DNA from: Gentiana macrophylla
Taxonomy: Eukaryota; Streptophyta; Magnoliopsida; Gentianales; Gentianaceae
Length of the DNA: 64,000 nucleotides
Reading direction: 5' to 3'
NCBI GenBank assembly: GCA_026214975.1
Contig: CM047817.1
Span: 60,172,407-60,236,406, forward strand
A model generated the notes under the pieces. The model made no database searches. It was not told where the DNA came from and saw nothing but the letters and a program-made list of their open reading frames with translations. Each line of letters opens with the position of its first letter. Position 1 is the stretch's first letter. The translations under genes and the position numbers were made by a program. Below, piece after piece: positions 22,137-33,300 of the stretch.

Positions 22137-22396
22137 TTTGGCACATGCCAAACCGGATATGGCGCACGCCATTTACAAAGGCTAACTCTCTGTTTTATAA
22201 CTCTTCAGATTGGCGCATGACTAACCGATTATGGTGCACGCCATTTACATGGCCCAACTCTCTATTCTGCTATAGTAACTCTCCTTCACAAATGGCACGC
22301 GCCAAGCCTCATTCGGCGTACGCCATCTACTCAAGACATCTCTTTGATCCTCAAAAACAAGTCTAGCGCAGGCCACTACAAATAGCGCACGCCAAC
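22137..22396. repeat. Second cluster of GGCG-YR-CGCC palindromes (Athila A, upstream of the env-position ORF)
   Basis: About eight copies of the same palindrome family as at 19465-19692: TTTGGCACATGCCAAA (22137), ATGGCGCACGCCAT (22159), ATGGTGCACGCCAT (22231), AATGGCACGCGCCAA (about 22290), CGGCGTACGCC (22314) and weaker ones near 22209, 22364 and 22384. The two clusters bracket the ORF at 20045-21754. Confidence 0.8.
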
Positions 22397-22786
22397 TGTG
22401 CAGTAAGGGAAAAACAAACTATTTATATGTTCCAAGTTCATAATGTTGTTCACCTAACCAACTAGACATGTAATGACTCAAAATTGTCAAACAACGGGCT
22501 GCCTCCCGATAGCTCTTTTGTTTAACATTGTTTGTTCGATGAGATTAAACAGTAGGAAAGATGGAATTATACAGATTATCGTGTAGTGATACTACTAACA
22601 ATTACTCACGTAAGCATGCAATGTTAAGCACAAAAGCCAACCAAAATATAATGCTTAAGTAATAACAAGAAAGATAGTACCCGTAGTTGCTAAATTTATA
22701 GTCTATAGCAAGACTATGCAATTCTTTCAATCAAGTGGAGGGTCTTCGAGGAACATCACCTCCTCTTCATGAGGCATTCCTTCCTC
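22397..22786. other. Athila A spacer between integrase and palindrome cluster
   Basis: AT-rich, about 390 bases. No ORF, RNA gene or repeat was recognised. Confidence 0.5.
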
Positions 22787-24115
22787 TTAAATAAATAGCT
22801 TAATACGATGACCATTTGTTACAAATTTCGTCTTACCATCACTTAGCTCAACCGCTCTAGATGCATGTGCTTTTGTAACAACAAATGGGCCTGTCCACCT
22901 GGATCTAAGCTTTTCTGGAAACAATCTTACACGTGGGTTATACAAGAGCAATTTATTATTCAAATGGAACTCTCGATCAAAGATCTTCTGGTCATGAAAT
23001 AACTTGGTTCGTTCCTTGTAAATATTTGCATTCTTGTATGCATCAAGGCGAAACTCATGAAGCTCGGTGAGTTGGAGCAACCTATGATCACCAACTAGCT
23101 CGGGGTCAAAGTTAAGAAACTTAATTGCCTAATAAGCTCGGTACTCCAATTCAATGGGTAAATGACAAGACTTTCCAAAAACCAATCTATATGGTGAACA
23201 TCCTATAGGTGTTTTAAAAGCCGTGTGATAAGCCAAACGTGCATCGTCAAGCTTCACCGACCAATTATTACGGTAAGCATCCACCATTTTTTCAATGATC
23301 CGTTTCACCTCTCGGTTTGACACTCCTACTTGCCCACTTGTTTGTGGGTGGTATAGTGTGCCGACATTGTCTTTCACGCCATAATTTTCAAAACTTTAGT
23401 GAATGGTCGATTGCAAAAGTGTGAGCCCCAATCACTAATGATAGCCCAAGGAGTACCAAAACTAGTGAAGATGTTCCTTTTCAAGAATTTCAATACAACC
23501 TTAGCATCATTAGTGGGGTAGGCTTGAGCTTCAACCCATTTGGAAACATAATCAACCATTACTAAGACGAATTTTTACATTGTGAGTGAGGAAATGGGCC
23601 CATAAAGTCGATGCCCTGTACATCAAATAGTTCGCACTCCAAAATAGGTCGGATGGGCATCTCATGCCTCTTGAATACATTTCCCCACTTTTGACATGCA
23701 ACACAAGATCGTGCAAAATGATGTGCATCTTTATAAAGTGTAGGCCAATGAAATCCACATTGTAAAACCTTGTACGCGGTTTTCCACCCTCCATGGTGGC
23801 CACCGGTGTCATGACCATGGCAAAATGAGAGTATACTCGAGATTTCATTATCAAGAATGCATCTCCTAATGATGCCATCCGAAAACCTCCTAAAAAGGTT
23901 CGGTTTCTCCCAATAAAAAATTTCAAATCATTAAAGAATTTCTTCTTCTTTTGCCATGTCCAATTAGGTGGAACATACTCACATGAAAAATAATTGACAA
24001 TGTTTGCTAACCATGGTGAGCTCTCCTTCGGTGTAGAACCGGCATGAATAAGTTGCATGGTTGGGGGAGCATCTACCATCAAGAATTGTTCATCCGGGAA
24101 TCGGTCTTGAATTTC
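22787..24115 (-). pseudogene. Athila A integrase, broken
   Basis: Minus-strand segments in several frames. 23552-24082 holds the N-terminal part (PWLANIVNYF, QKKKKFFNDLKFFIGRN), but the zinc-finger stretch is out of frame. 23374-23559 has VDYVSKWVEAQAYPTNDAKVV and FGTPWAIISDWGSHFCNRPF, where the second catalytic aspartate of the usual ISD.G motif is recognisable. 23129-23377 has [19 protein letters not shown], where the catalytic glutamate is expected but V-S is read (usual order Q-x-E), then the Athila hallmark [20 protein letters not shown]. 22787-23080 is the C-terminal part (LRSRWTGPFVVTKAHASRAVEL). Clearly non-functional. Confidence 0.85.
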
Positions 24116-24586
24116 TCTTCATTTCCCTTCTTCTTCAAAAAACTCCAACCGGCTTAAGTCCGCCATGACATTCTCACTACCCTTCTTATCTTTAATCAAT
24201 ATCAAACTCTTGGAGTAGGAGGATCCATCGAATGAATTTAGGTTTGGTATCCTTCGTAGTCAATGGTATTTCAAGGCCGCATGATCGGTATAAACAATCA
24301 CCTTGGACCCAACGAGATATGATCTAAACTTGTCAAGTGTGAACACTATTGCTAATAACTCCTTTTCGGTTGTTGCATAGATGACTTGAGCGGAGTTCAA
24401 TATGTGAGAGGCATAATAAATTGCCTTAAGCACCTTATCATGACGTTGGCCTCGTACGCCCCCCCGCCAAATCACTCGCATCACACATTAACTCATCCGG
24501 CGCCACAAGAACGGGTGCACTTATCAACTTTTTCTTCAAGGTTTCAAACGCCTCCACGCATTTCATAAAAAACACACGGTACTTCC
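24116..24586 (-). pseudogene. Athila A RNase H and connection, broken
   Basis: The open segment at 24260-24484 contains KAIYYASHILNSAQVIYATTEKE, LLAIVFTLDKFRSYLVGSKV and VYTDHAALKYH, the usual Ty3/gypsy RNase H core with the aspartate of YTDH. The region up to 24586 holds the connection to the reverse transcriptase and is then interrupted by the solo LTR. 24116-24259 is the decayed tether to integrase. Confidence 0.82.
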
Positions 24587-26282
24587 TATTAGGTGTAGTG
24601 CCCGAAAGATAATTATATAATTGTTTTAGGACAGAATTAATAATTCATCTTATTATATGCATGTATGCTTATAATTAAGACACTACTAAAAACACTAAGT
24701 ACCTCGTTTATGTAATCACATAACTCAGTGTATGGCTATACACAAGAGGATTGAGTTAGTGAGATGTAATAGGGTACCTAGTGGGGCATTTATATATGAT
24801 GATAATCATATAGGGCTGGATCGATTTGATTTGAGTTCTCGATATAATTCCGTAATCGAGAAGTCTTATCGAATCACAAGATGATCATATATGGATTAAT
24901 CTCAATCCTGAGGTGATCACAGACAACTGCTTAGACTAGGGTATGGTTTGATGTGTTAGTAATTATCACTTTGTAGTATGTGGTCCCACACTTCTCGTTG
25001 GCTCTATTCTGGAATGAGTGAGTAGTCTGTGCTATCACATATATGGAATCCATTCCTTCCATCGGGAAGCAGACAGACAGTTCCCTTATTTGTTAATCCT
25101 AGAAACTGATCGATCCACGGAGTTCATATTATATTAGTTATGAACCAATTGATCACTAGGAGGTTAATGGTAAATACGGATAAGAGGTTTCGAGAAGGGT
25201 TTACGGAGATATCCCGAATCGTAACGAACAGTCTATGGAGGATTTATCCGTATGTAATGAGTATATCAGTGGACGCTTATCAACTCATAGTTGAGTATAA
25301 GTTATCTATATTCGGCAGAGTTCAGTTTCGGGTTTATGGTGGTGTAATCCCGAAATTAATAGATTGAATATAATTGTTCGGTCTGACGAATAATTTTATT
25401 TAATTTATTGTAGTTACTGAGTATGGGTCCATGGTCCCCAACGTGGCTCCTAACATAGCATATTTTTTCTCGTCGTTTCACCTCAATTATAATTAAATAG
25501 TTGGATTGGACTATTTAATAGATATGTGGATTAAATGTTTAGTTGGACTAGATAATTAAATACATGGAAAAGAAATTTTTCGTGGACTCGGCCCAATGTG
25601 TCAAAATGCATGTGGCCCTTGTCTGATAGGGTTATAGGTGGCGCCTTTTTGTAAGTATTATTTGATTATTGGGAAATTAGTTTTCTTGGATAATTATTTA
25701 ATATATGATTTAATCATTTATTTGTTAAGTGATAAATCATGGAATGTTGGATAATATATTTATTTATCCTAATTTGTTTGGGATATATATTATATTTATC
25801 TTTTATTTAAAATAAAGATTAATCTAATAATTATCTCTTAATTATTAAATCCTTGGAGGACAAGGATTACTCTCCTATATAAAGAGAGTTCTTTCAAGCC
25901 TATTGACACAAGTAATTTTCGAGTTATTGAGTAGTATTATGGCTTTGATATTTCGGCCAAATACTATGGGTTCGAGTTTTAGAAAACTTTGGGTTTTCTA
26001 AGGTAGCATATCGAGGAGGTCCGGCGGCTTGAAACACCATCCACCTGGTGGTGCTTGGAGACACACGTTGGAAGACTTTGGCTTCTCAACTAGGCTCTCA
26101 ACTAGCTCGGATTGGATTGACCTTGTTCTTGGCGTTTTGCACCATAAAAAGGTTTGTAATCTAACCCCCTCGTAGGTTAGATCTATTTTATTCATGTATT
26201 TTGGTTGTTAGATCTAGATCTTGTACTTTCCGCTGCGTAATCGGGTGGATCTATGATCCATCCGGCGATATTACATCCTACA
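24587..26282 (+). mobile_element. Solo LTR inserted in the Athila A pol
   Basis: 1,696 bases between direct repeats CTTCC (24582-24586 and 26283-26287); the Athila reverse transcriptase resumes straight after. The 3' end is CATCCTACA. The 5' end reads TATTAGGTGTAG, which would be a normal TG start with one G-to-A change. A TATA box (CTATATAAAGAGAG) near 25876 gives plus orientation. No primer site, gag or pol is present, so this is a solo LTR left by recombination between two LTRs. The lineage is unclear, probably copia. Confidence 0.72.
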
Positions 26283-26287
26283 CTTCC

Positions 26288-26433
26288 TTCTCAAGTAGGT
26301 GACTAAGAGGCTTGGCAATGTGAGAAAAATCCACAATAAAGCGCCTATAGAAACCGGAATGCCCAAGGAAACCTCTTAACGTCTTCAAGTTAACCGGGGG
26401 AGGCAACTTCTCGATCATTTCAATCTTTTCTCT
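26288..26433 (-). pseudogene. Athila A reverse transcriptase fragment
   Basis: On the minus strand the sequence encodes an EKLPPPVNLKTLRGFLGHSG-type stretch and FYRRFIVDFSHIAKPL, the conserved end of the Ty3/gypsy reverse transcriptase. It continues the frame interrupted by the solo LTR and is itself cut at 26433/26434 by the next copia element. The catalytic part is not found further right. Confidence 0.78.
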
Positions 26434-28116
26434 TGTTGAACATATTTTAGTTATGATGAGTGTTATACTAGTTGTTATAGAGCAAAGGAAAAAAGATGTC
26501 TAGATTCAATGAATAGGTTTACTAGAGTTTGATCTTTGTATAGGTTTGATCAAACAAGCATTGTAAAGAGGTCAGCTAACTTGATCAGCAGACCTATCTA
26601 GGTCAGTAGAGTGTCTAGGACCTGTTGATGGTTGAAGGCCGAGGGTTCAAACTCAGTAGAGAAGACTGAGGGTACAACCTCAGTAATGAAGGCTAAGGGA
26701 TCAAACTTAGTATTAAAAGTCAAGGATATGGGATCAGAATTTAGGTAAGTTTGTGATGGTCTAAACTGATCACATATAACTTGTGCATAAAGTCTAAGTT
26801 CCATAAAAAGTAAAGTGATGATTGGAACTTAGTTATGAACTAAATGGTGTACTCTAACTTTATAATAAAAATTTAGATGAGAAGCAGTCAACTGAGGTGT
26901 TTACACAGCAGACTAAAAGTCAGCTGACCATATGTGGACATCAGCAGACTTATATAACAAGTGTCTGTTGAATGTAAAAGTCGAATTAATCCAAGTTTTT
27001 CTGCAAGATTAAATGGATAAGGATGATTTACAAGCATTAGATTAATTAGTCAATCAATAGCTAATGAAAAGAACGTTGTAAGGATTTCAGATTCAAATCT
27101 ATATAGAATTAAATCATTAGTTGACAGACTGCCTGTCAGAAGGACACTGACACAGTCAGGAATGTACAGCATAGGGGATTTCAGGGAAAAATCAGACAAA
27201 TCCTGTAACGGTTGTATTTGAAATTCAAATTCAAATCACATGATCTTCACCTATAAACAGAGGACTCCTTTTTCAGATTGCGTACACAAGAATACACATG
27301 AAGCAACTATGTTTTGTAGCAAGAAATTGATCAAAGTGCAATCTTACCCTGCTGATACTATCTGAGATTTAACTTACTGATCAAGAATTTTATTCAAGTG
27401 TTACTGCAATCAAGTTCTATCCAGTATATACACTTGAAGATCCCAAGCTACCGATCATATCATCCTGATCAAAACGCTTGCTGAAAGCTGAATCAATTTC
27501 TTCATTCAACCCTTCTTTTCAAGAAGAACCTGAAGACAAAGAAGCACTGCTGAAGTGTCAAGGACTGTTGTGTTTTGTTGTGGAGCTGGTGAAGAGGCAA
27601 TCCTACCCTTCAAGGGCCAGTGGAATACTTAGGAGCAGCAATCCTACATGTTTCTAGTGTTTAGTTTGTGAAGCCATAATAATTGGTCAAGGACAAACAA
27701 TTTTTTGATTTTTTGTAACAGCTGTCTCAAAAGTTTCTAGTGAATTTTCTCCATCATTAAATGAGAAGAGTGGACTGACAGGATTACACCACCTGGAACC
27801 ACTATAAAATTTTCCTACTTTACTTTACTGTATTTACTTTATGCACTTTATTTTATTTGCATGTTTATCACATCAACCTACAGAATTAGCTACTGGAATC
27901 ACACTACTTGCACTACTGAGTATCCAATACTCAGTATCATCTTCATAACAACAAGTAATAAGGCTTAATCTAATATATTCTGCTGCAACAAATTCAATAA
28001 CCTCAATAGTCAGCAGACTATTGAACCCTGCTGAGCTTGTAAACTCCAAAAAGTTTTAAGTGTTAAGTTTATTCACCCCTTCTAAACTTAACCAAAGCCT
28101 TTTCAAGGGACCAACA
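26434..28116 (+). repeat. 5' LTR of the second copia
   Basis: 1,683 bases, TGTTGAACAT to GGGACCAACA, ending two bases before a tRNA-Met primer site. The TATA box CTATAAACAG lies near 27251. The end of the LTR (TCACCCCTTCTAAACTTAACC, then AGGGACCAACA) is similar in layout to Sirevirus A, which suggests a related family. Confidence 0.85.
26635..26742 (+). repeat. Four 27-bp tandem repeats in the LTR U3
   Basis: Units begin at 26635, 26662, 26689 and 26716. Each follows the pattern AAGGCNGAGGGTNCAAAC then CTCAGTAnN. The fourth is the most diverged. Tandem repeats in U3 are often enhancers; that role is inference. Confidence 0.75.
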
Positions 28117-28118
28117 AT

Positions 28119-28130
28119 TGGTATCAGAGA
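28119..28130 (+). promoter_or_regulatory. Primer binding site, initiator Met tRNA
   Basis: TGGTATCAGAGA, matching the standard TGGTATCAGAGC at 11 of 12 bases, two bases after the LTR end. Confidence 0.85.
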
Positions 28131-28220
28131 AGAGCTTTTGTTCTGAAGTAATCCTGCTTGTTGTGCTTGTGAAAAATCTTTGAAAACTTTTTCAAATTTC
28201 CATTTTAAAGTTTTAGCATT

Positions 28221-29440
28221 ATGGAAAACAACAGTATGCTAAGACAATGTTCATGTGCTCTCTAGATCGTTTTGATGAGTATAAGCGTCGTATGCAGGCT
28301 TATCTAGCTTCAACTCATGATGAGATGATGGATGTGCTGACTGATGGACCACTTGAGATCACTAAGGTCATAACTGTGGATGGTTTGAATCAAACTGTTC
28401 CTAAACCAAAAAGTGAATGGGGTGCTGAAGATAGAAAGAGAGAAAATCTAAACATTGCTATTGATATTATCGATAGAACTTTGGATAGAAATATGTACAT
28501 GAAAGTCAAAGATTTCAAAACTGCAAAAGAACTATGGGAAAGATTGCAACTTATCTGTGAAGGAACTGATGCAATCAAAATGAACAAGATCAGTTTAACT
28601 AGGTAAAAGTTTCAAGAGTTCAAGATGAAATCAAATGAGCCCATTGAACAAATGGAATCTAGGTTCAATGCAATTCTGGATGAACTCACCCTTCTAAATG
28701 TTGTCTATACAAAAGAAGAGATCAACACTAGGATTCTCAAAGCCTTACCTGCAAAAGAAGTCTGGGAAATGAAGGTCACTGCTATGGAGGAATCCATAAG
28801 CCTAAATGAAAAGGACACATCAAAACTGTTCTCAGATTCTAAAGCCTATGAATTCAGCAAGGACATCATTCCAAGTGCTGAAGAAGAAGCAACAAAGACA
28901 ACAACACTGGCTGCTACTCATAAAGAAGAATCATCAAATGTTCAAGATGATATTCTAGATGAAATGCAAGAGCAAGTAGCCCTACTGACTAAAGGATAAG
29001 AATGACAAAATCTGGAAAAGCATCTCCAATGAATTTTAGCAAGAAAAAAACTGAGAAAAAGGAAGAATCAAAGAAGGATCATGACTTTCTGGGCTTCAAC
29101 TGCAAGAAACCAGGACATTTCAAACCCGACTGTCTTGAGTTAAAACAAAAGAAGGATCCTAATTACCTATGCTTTAACTGCAAGAAGCCTTGACACTTTA
29201 GACGACTATCGGCACTTTGAAGAACAAAGGTCACAGAGAGGAAACACAGTAGAAAAGTATTGGTTGCTGATGTTGAATCTGGCTATGAAGTGGAATCTGA
29301 AAAAGGAAATGAATCTGATGACATTGCTCTCATAGCACATATGGAGGATTATGCTCTTATGGCTCATATGGATAAAACTGAGGAGCTCCAAGAGAAACAC
29401 TTCAAGCAGAAATTCAAAGATTGAATGCTGAATTAAGAAC
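28221..29440 (+). pseudogene. Gag of the second copia, broken
   Basis: The ATG at 28221 (MENNSMLR) is likely the start, but a frameshift follows within 15 codons. The frame is then open from 28247: DRFDEYKRRMQAYLASTHDE, TAKELWERLQLICEG, a stop at 28603-28605, KFQEFKMKSNEPIEQMESRF and ILKALPAKEVWEMKV. These are the usual gag (UBN2-type) segments of plant copia. Two zinc knuckles follow: FNCKKPGHFKPDC (near 29100; the first cysteine is replaced) and CFNCKKP with a stop before H (near 29190). An acidic tail with two copies of an (A/M)AHM-type phrase (IALIAHMEDYALMAHMDK) ends the segment. It differs clearly from the Gag of Sirevirus A and B. Confidence 0.82.
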
Positions 29441-29578
29441 TATCAAATGAAAGGAAAAGGATTATGAACAGAATTTGTTTAAATCTGCTGCACCAACAGT
29501 GGCAACTGATTCTGCTGCACAATCAAGTTCCACAACTGTATTCAAATCTGGGAAGCCTTATGGTGATAGAACAGGCCT

Positions 29579-31553
29579 TGTTAGGAAATCTACGCGGGAA
29601 CGCAGCGGAATTTAAAATTTTATATCTTTTTAACCAGGATCGACTTCGTTTAAGCAATAAACAAATAAGTGGTAGACGGTGGTTACCTTGGTTGATCTAT
29701 AAGATCGACGCTTTGACCGTCTAAGGAGAGTAGTTCTGCATAGAGCAGCCCAAGTGTTCGGCCTCTACCGCTAGTCCACACGAACACCTTGCCGAAATCC
29801 CATCATGGATTGCTATTGGAAAACTCCGGTTGCTAGACCGGCCCTTTTCCCCTCTCTCCAACTCTCTATAGGATGCTCTCTATTTTACACAAGAACTATT
29901 AGTTCTTGGAATTGTGTTGTACAAAAGAGCTTGACACCCACCTCTTATGTATAGTGTAGGGGGCGCCCCATCTAGGTGTGGAGGAGAAGAAAACCTTTTC
30001 CCATTAAAATGAGGAAAATATAATTGATTGATTTATCTCATTTATTATAATATCTTATATCAAATAAATCTAGGATATTGTCAATATCTTATATTGAATA
30101 TTCCCAAGATATTGTCAATATCTTATATTGACAATATTTATCTTAATACCATAAATCAATTTACACATGTGTATATATCATATATATATTACACATATAA
30201 AAATCTATTAATAAATATTTTGGAAACAATCATGCACATGCATATCAATTATGCATCACACGCTGGGAGCCAAAATATATAAATATATTAATATCTAATA
30301 TTAATTTATGGTAATACCATTAATTAAATTGCACAATCCAAGTGTATCTTATACACTTCAATGTGGCGCCCCAATAGTCAAAAGATTGACTTCTGGAATA
30401 TTCTTTAATTAATATAATATTATTAATATCTTGTATTTAATTTATTCATAATAAATAAATACCACCATATTAATTTACCACTATAACCTTTATAGTCTCG
30501 AGATAAACTTTCCTTATTTGGTTATCATCTATAACCACATTTTAATCCGGCTAGATGTTCATATGTGTGTGACCCAATAGGCTTCCGAATATGTTGGCCG
30601 TAGACACAAAGTGCAAATTACGAAAACACCCTTCATGCCTAATGACCACGGGATAGCATCTAGCAACACACCGTGACCCCCAATCATCGGAAGAGTCAAA
30701 TGAAATGACTACTACCTTTCATGTGAAAGCGATTACCGTGTAACTTACAATCCTATCATTTGTAATAATATCCATACGGTCGTTAGTCGAGTGTCAAAAC
30801 ATCAACGACCGTGATCTTATAATCTGGATATCATGCTCTCTCGAAAGTAACTCGTTTACTCCCACTTTGCAAAGATTCACGAGAGTAAGACATTCCTTAC
30901 AAGAAGGCCATTTCGGATATTCGATCCCAATCATAGATACGCGATTCCCGGATGACCAATCATGTATACTCTGCATGCTTGAAGATCATACCCAATCACT
31001 ACCGCATGATCGCCGCCCGTGGCTGGAAACCTCAATAGTGTCAAAGCATGACAATCCACACCGTGATGCCATGAAGACTCGGTCTTAAGGATAATTACAC
31101 AACCGCCACATAGTGTGACACTTATCCATGTAAGTGGGTCGATCTAACGACGCATTCTCTAATACACGTCCACGCACGGTACCCAAGTGTCTTTACACTT
31201 CGATAGAGCGAGATCTATCCACGCCCTTAAAGACGAAGACATCTAATACGTGCTAGTCTTTTTATACTATCAATGCCCTGTTTAATAGTACATCACCTAG
31301 AGACATTTAAGTATCAAACTTATTAAAGTGATTAGAGATCTCATCAACCATAATCGTCTATCATGGTTTCTCTATCACAGTTTAATACTAAGGACGTTAT
31401 CATATAAAAATTCATAATTGATTCTTTAGAAGAACAGATATATGACAACATAAAAGCCATTGAACATATGTATACACATAAACAAATAGTAGAAATGATC
31501 CGACCCAGTCGGATCCGGTCCCACCCGATTGGGTTTAGGACACTATTTCAACA
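29579..31553 (-). repeat. 3' LTR of the third copia
   Basis: 1,975 bases. The minus-strand start is TGTTGAAATAGTG at 31553 and the end is GATTTCCTAACA at 29579. The region contains AT-rich direct repeats such as ATATTGTCAATATCTTATAT (30075-30135). No gene was seen. Confidence 0.82.
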
Positions 31554-31568
31554 ATCTCCCACTTGGCC
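31554..31568 (-). promoter_or_regulatory. Polypurine tract of the third copia
   Basis: GGCCAAGTGGGAGAT on the minus strand, directly before the 3' LTR start. It is a very common plant copia form. Confidence 0.85.
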
Positions 31569-33300
31569 TAAAACCAATCACTCGCACACACAAGACCAAG
31601 TTGAAACACAAGAATCTCATGCAATACTCGCAACTAGCCCTAGCCATTAACGGATCGCTGTCCGTGGGGACTCAGACTATCTTCATATCACGTTCCAAAT
31701 GACCAAGTCAAAGGAACTGCCTCAACACACACACGAATCTCTGACGAGACCCTGGTCCTTGCTTCAAGCAATGAATCCACCTACTATATCAGCTATATAG
31801 AAAAGGTGGAAGAACCGTACAAAATTCAAGAATAAACCTTCTAGATCCATGTAATGCTCCCGCTGCGCCTCTAAGGCACTCTTGTGCTTTTGGCCTAGTT
31901 GTAGAATTTCTTTGTGACCCATTGCTAAGAACATTTCAGCTCAACGTATCACTTATTCAAAGTGATCGCAAACCCCATTGTAGCTCCCACTCGCCTTCAT
32001 AAGACTCGGGATATACGCCTCAGATATCTACGTTTATTTAATTCCAAGTTTCAATAAACTAGAAACTTTCCTTAACTTGTTTAAGGATATTCTCGACATT
32101 CACCAGATTTACTTTCATACTTGCTCATGACTATTCATGGACTATGAACATCCGGCATTATTCTTATGATGGTTTCTATCGCAGTAGTGAAGGAAACCTT
32201 CCATAAGCATCATCTTTCACCTTATCTTTAGGACTAACGTCCTAACATAGATAGATCTTGAGAACACTGGCCAGCAGTATCCCTGTCGCGATCTATGCTA
32301 AACTCCTTTTAACATCACATCTATATAGGTAAACTATAATCTAACTACAGTTAAATCTATCGCTATAGATTCTTATTTCCAAAATTAAGAACTGCCAATC
32401 CAAGTGCTTTCGTAAACACCTTGAACTTCCAAACATTAATTGACTGCGACATAGGGTGACAAGTCTCAAGAGAGATATCCAATACCTTACTCGAAAACCA
32501 TAAAACACTCCCACTATCCATCTTGCACATTGGGCATATCCTTCTTTTGACTAAATCAAACTCCTTTGATTATCAAACAAAGAAATCATCTAGAGAAAAT
32601 TGTTTGAGTCCATAAATGGATCTCGTGGGCTTATATATCATGTTATTGTCTATGAACATCGAGCTGTCTGCCCAACGTCTTCAACACTATCATATAGTCA
32701 TGATACAAAGTTATAACAAGCATCATCTGATTAGAACGGGGCTCAGCTGGCAGCATAAAGGTAATTACAAGGTTTACACCCCGTACCCCTCAGCCGTCAC
32801 TATAGCCTGATGGTAATCATATTACTATCCATGTCAGCCTTTCAGGGACATTACCTTCAGGTAAGACAGACTAGGTTCACAACCTGGTTGTCACTAATGG
32901 AATCTAATTCAGATTTTATGGCTCCTGGCCATATCTCTCAAACCTGCCTTTCAAACATTCTTTCATAAGTCATGAGATATTCATTCTTCAAGATGAACAT
33001 ACCAACAACCTTTTCAGGCTTGAGGTTATCCACAGACTTACAGAACTTTTGTGTGCACTGAGCAGTGTTTTACACCTCATCGCTATGTGGCATCCGCTCA
33101 CGTTCCTATGGTTGAATATGTCTTTGTGGTTCTCAAACTCTTTTGAGATTTGATTCACTCCCATTGTTTCTCTTGGAAGAAACATTTCCTCTAGAAGACA
33201 GCATGTTTGGAGACAAGCACCTTTTGCTCCGCGGACGAATAAATAATATCTAGCGTACTTGCTAAGATATTCCACAAAGTTGCATATGTCGTACTAGGCT
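31569..33300 (-). pseudogene. Pol remnant of the third copia
   Basis: No long frame remains, but short conserved pieces are in the right order on the minus strand. AIKSELDSISDNQV at about 32880-32921 is the segment that opens copia reverse transcriptases. RSIYGLKQ at 32600-32623 is the conserved motif about 100 codons later. A weaker stretch near 33150-33260 (YLFVRGAKG, LLEEMFLPRETMG) resembles the end of integrase. The catalytic YVDD was not found. Indels and stops are frequent, so this is an old, dead copy. Confidence 0.65.

Larger units (their letters stand above)
5375..26433 (-). mobile_element. Athila-lineage Ty3/gypsy element, copy A, with nested insertions
   Basis: On the minus strand the order is reverse transcriptase remnant (26288-26433), RNase H, integrase, an env-position ORF of the putative plant transposon type, a short ORF, polypurine stretch and 3' LTR. 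Integrase phrases such as [21 protein letters not shown] are typical of Athila. Three later events interrupt it: a Sirevirus at 7260-19336, a solo LTR at 24587-26282, and a copia element starting at 26434 that removes or displaces the gag end. The lower boundary (about 5375) is an estimate. Confidence 0.78.
26434..29578 (+). mobile_element. Second Sirevirus-like copia element, 5' LTR and gag only
   Basis: LTR, primer site and gag on the plus strand. It is cut at 29578/29579 by a third copia. The rest of this element does not reappear after that insertion ends at 37540, so the 3' part was deleted or lies elsewhere. Confidence 0.82.

Noticed and set aside
21803..22172. Phe/Ser-rich ORFs that look like membrane segments
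   Set aside because: These are translations of a long pyrimidine-rich leader upstream of the Athila env-position ORF; two overlapping frames give the same look.
25140..25367. 75-codon ORF inside the solo LTR
   Set aside because: It lies within LTR U3 sequence, has no recognisable motif and no leader.
32988..33275. 95-codon minus-strand ORF as a gene
   Set aside because: It lies where the integrase end of the third copia is expected and has only a weak likeness to it; treated as part of the pol remnant.
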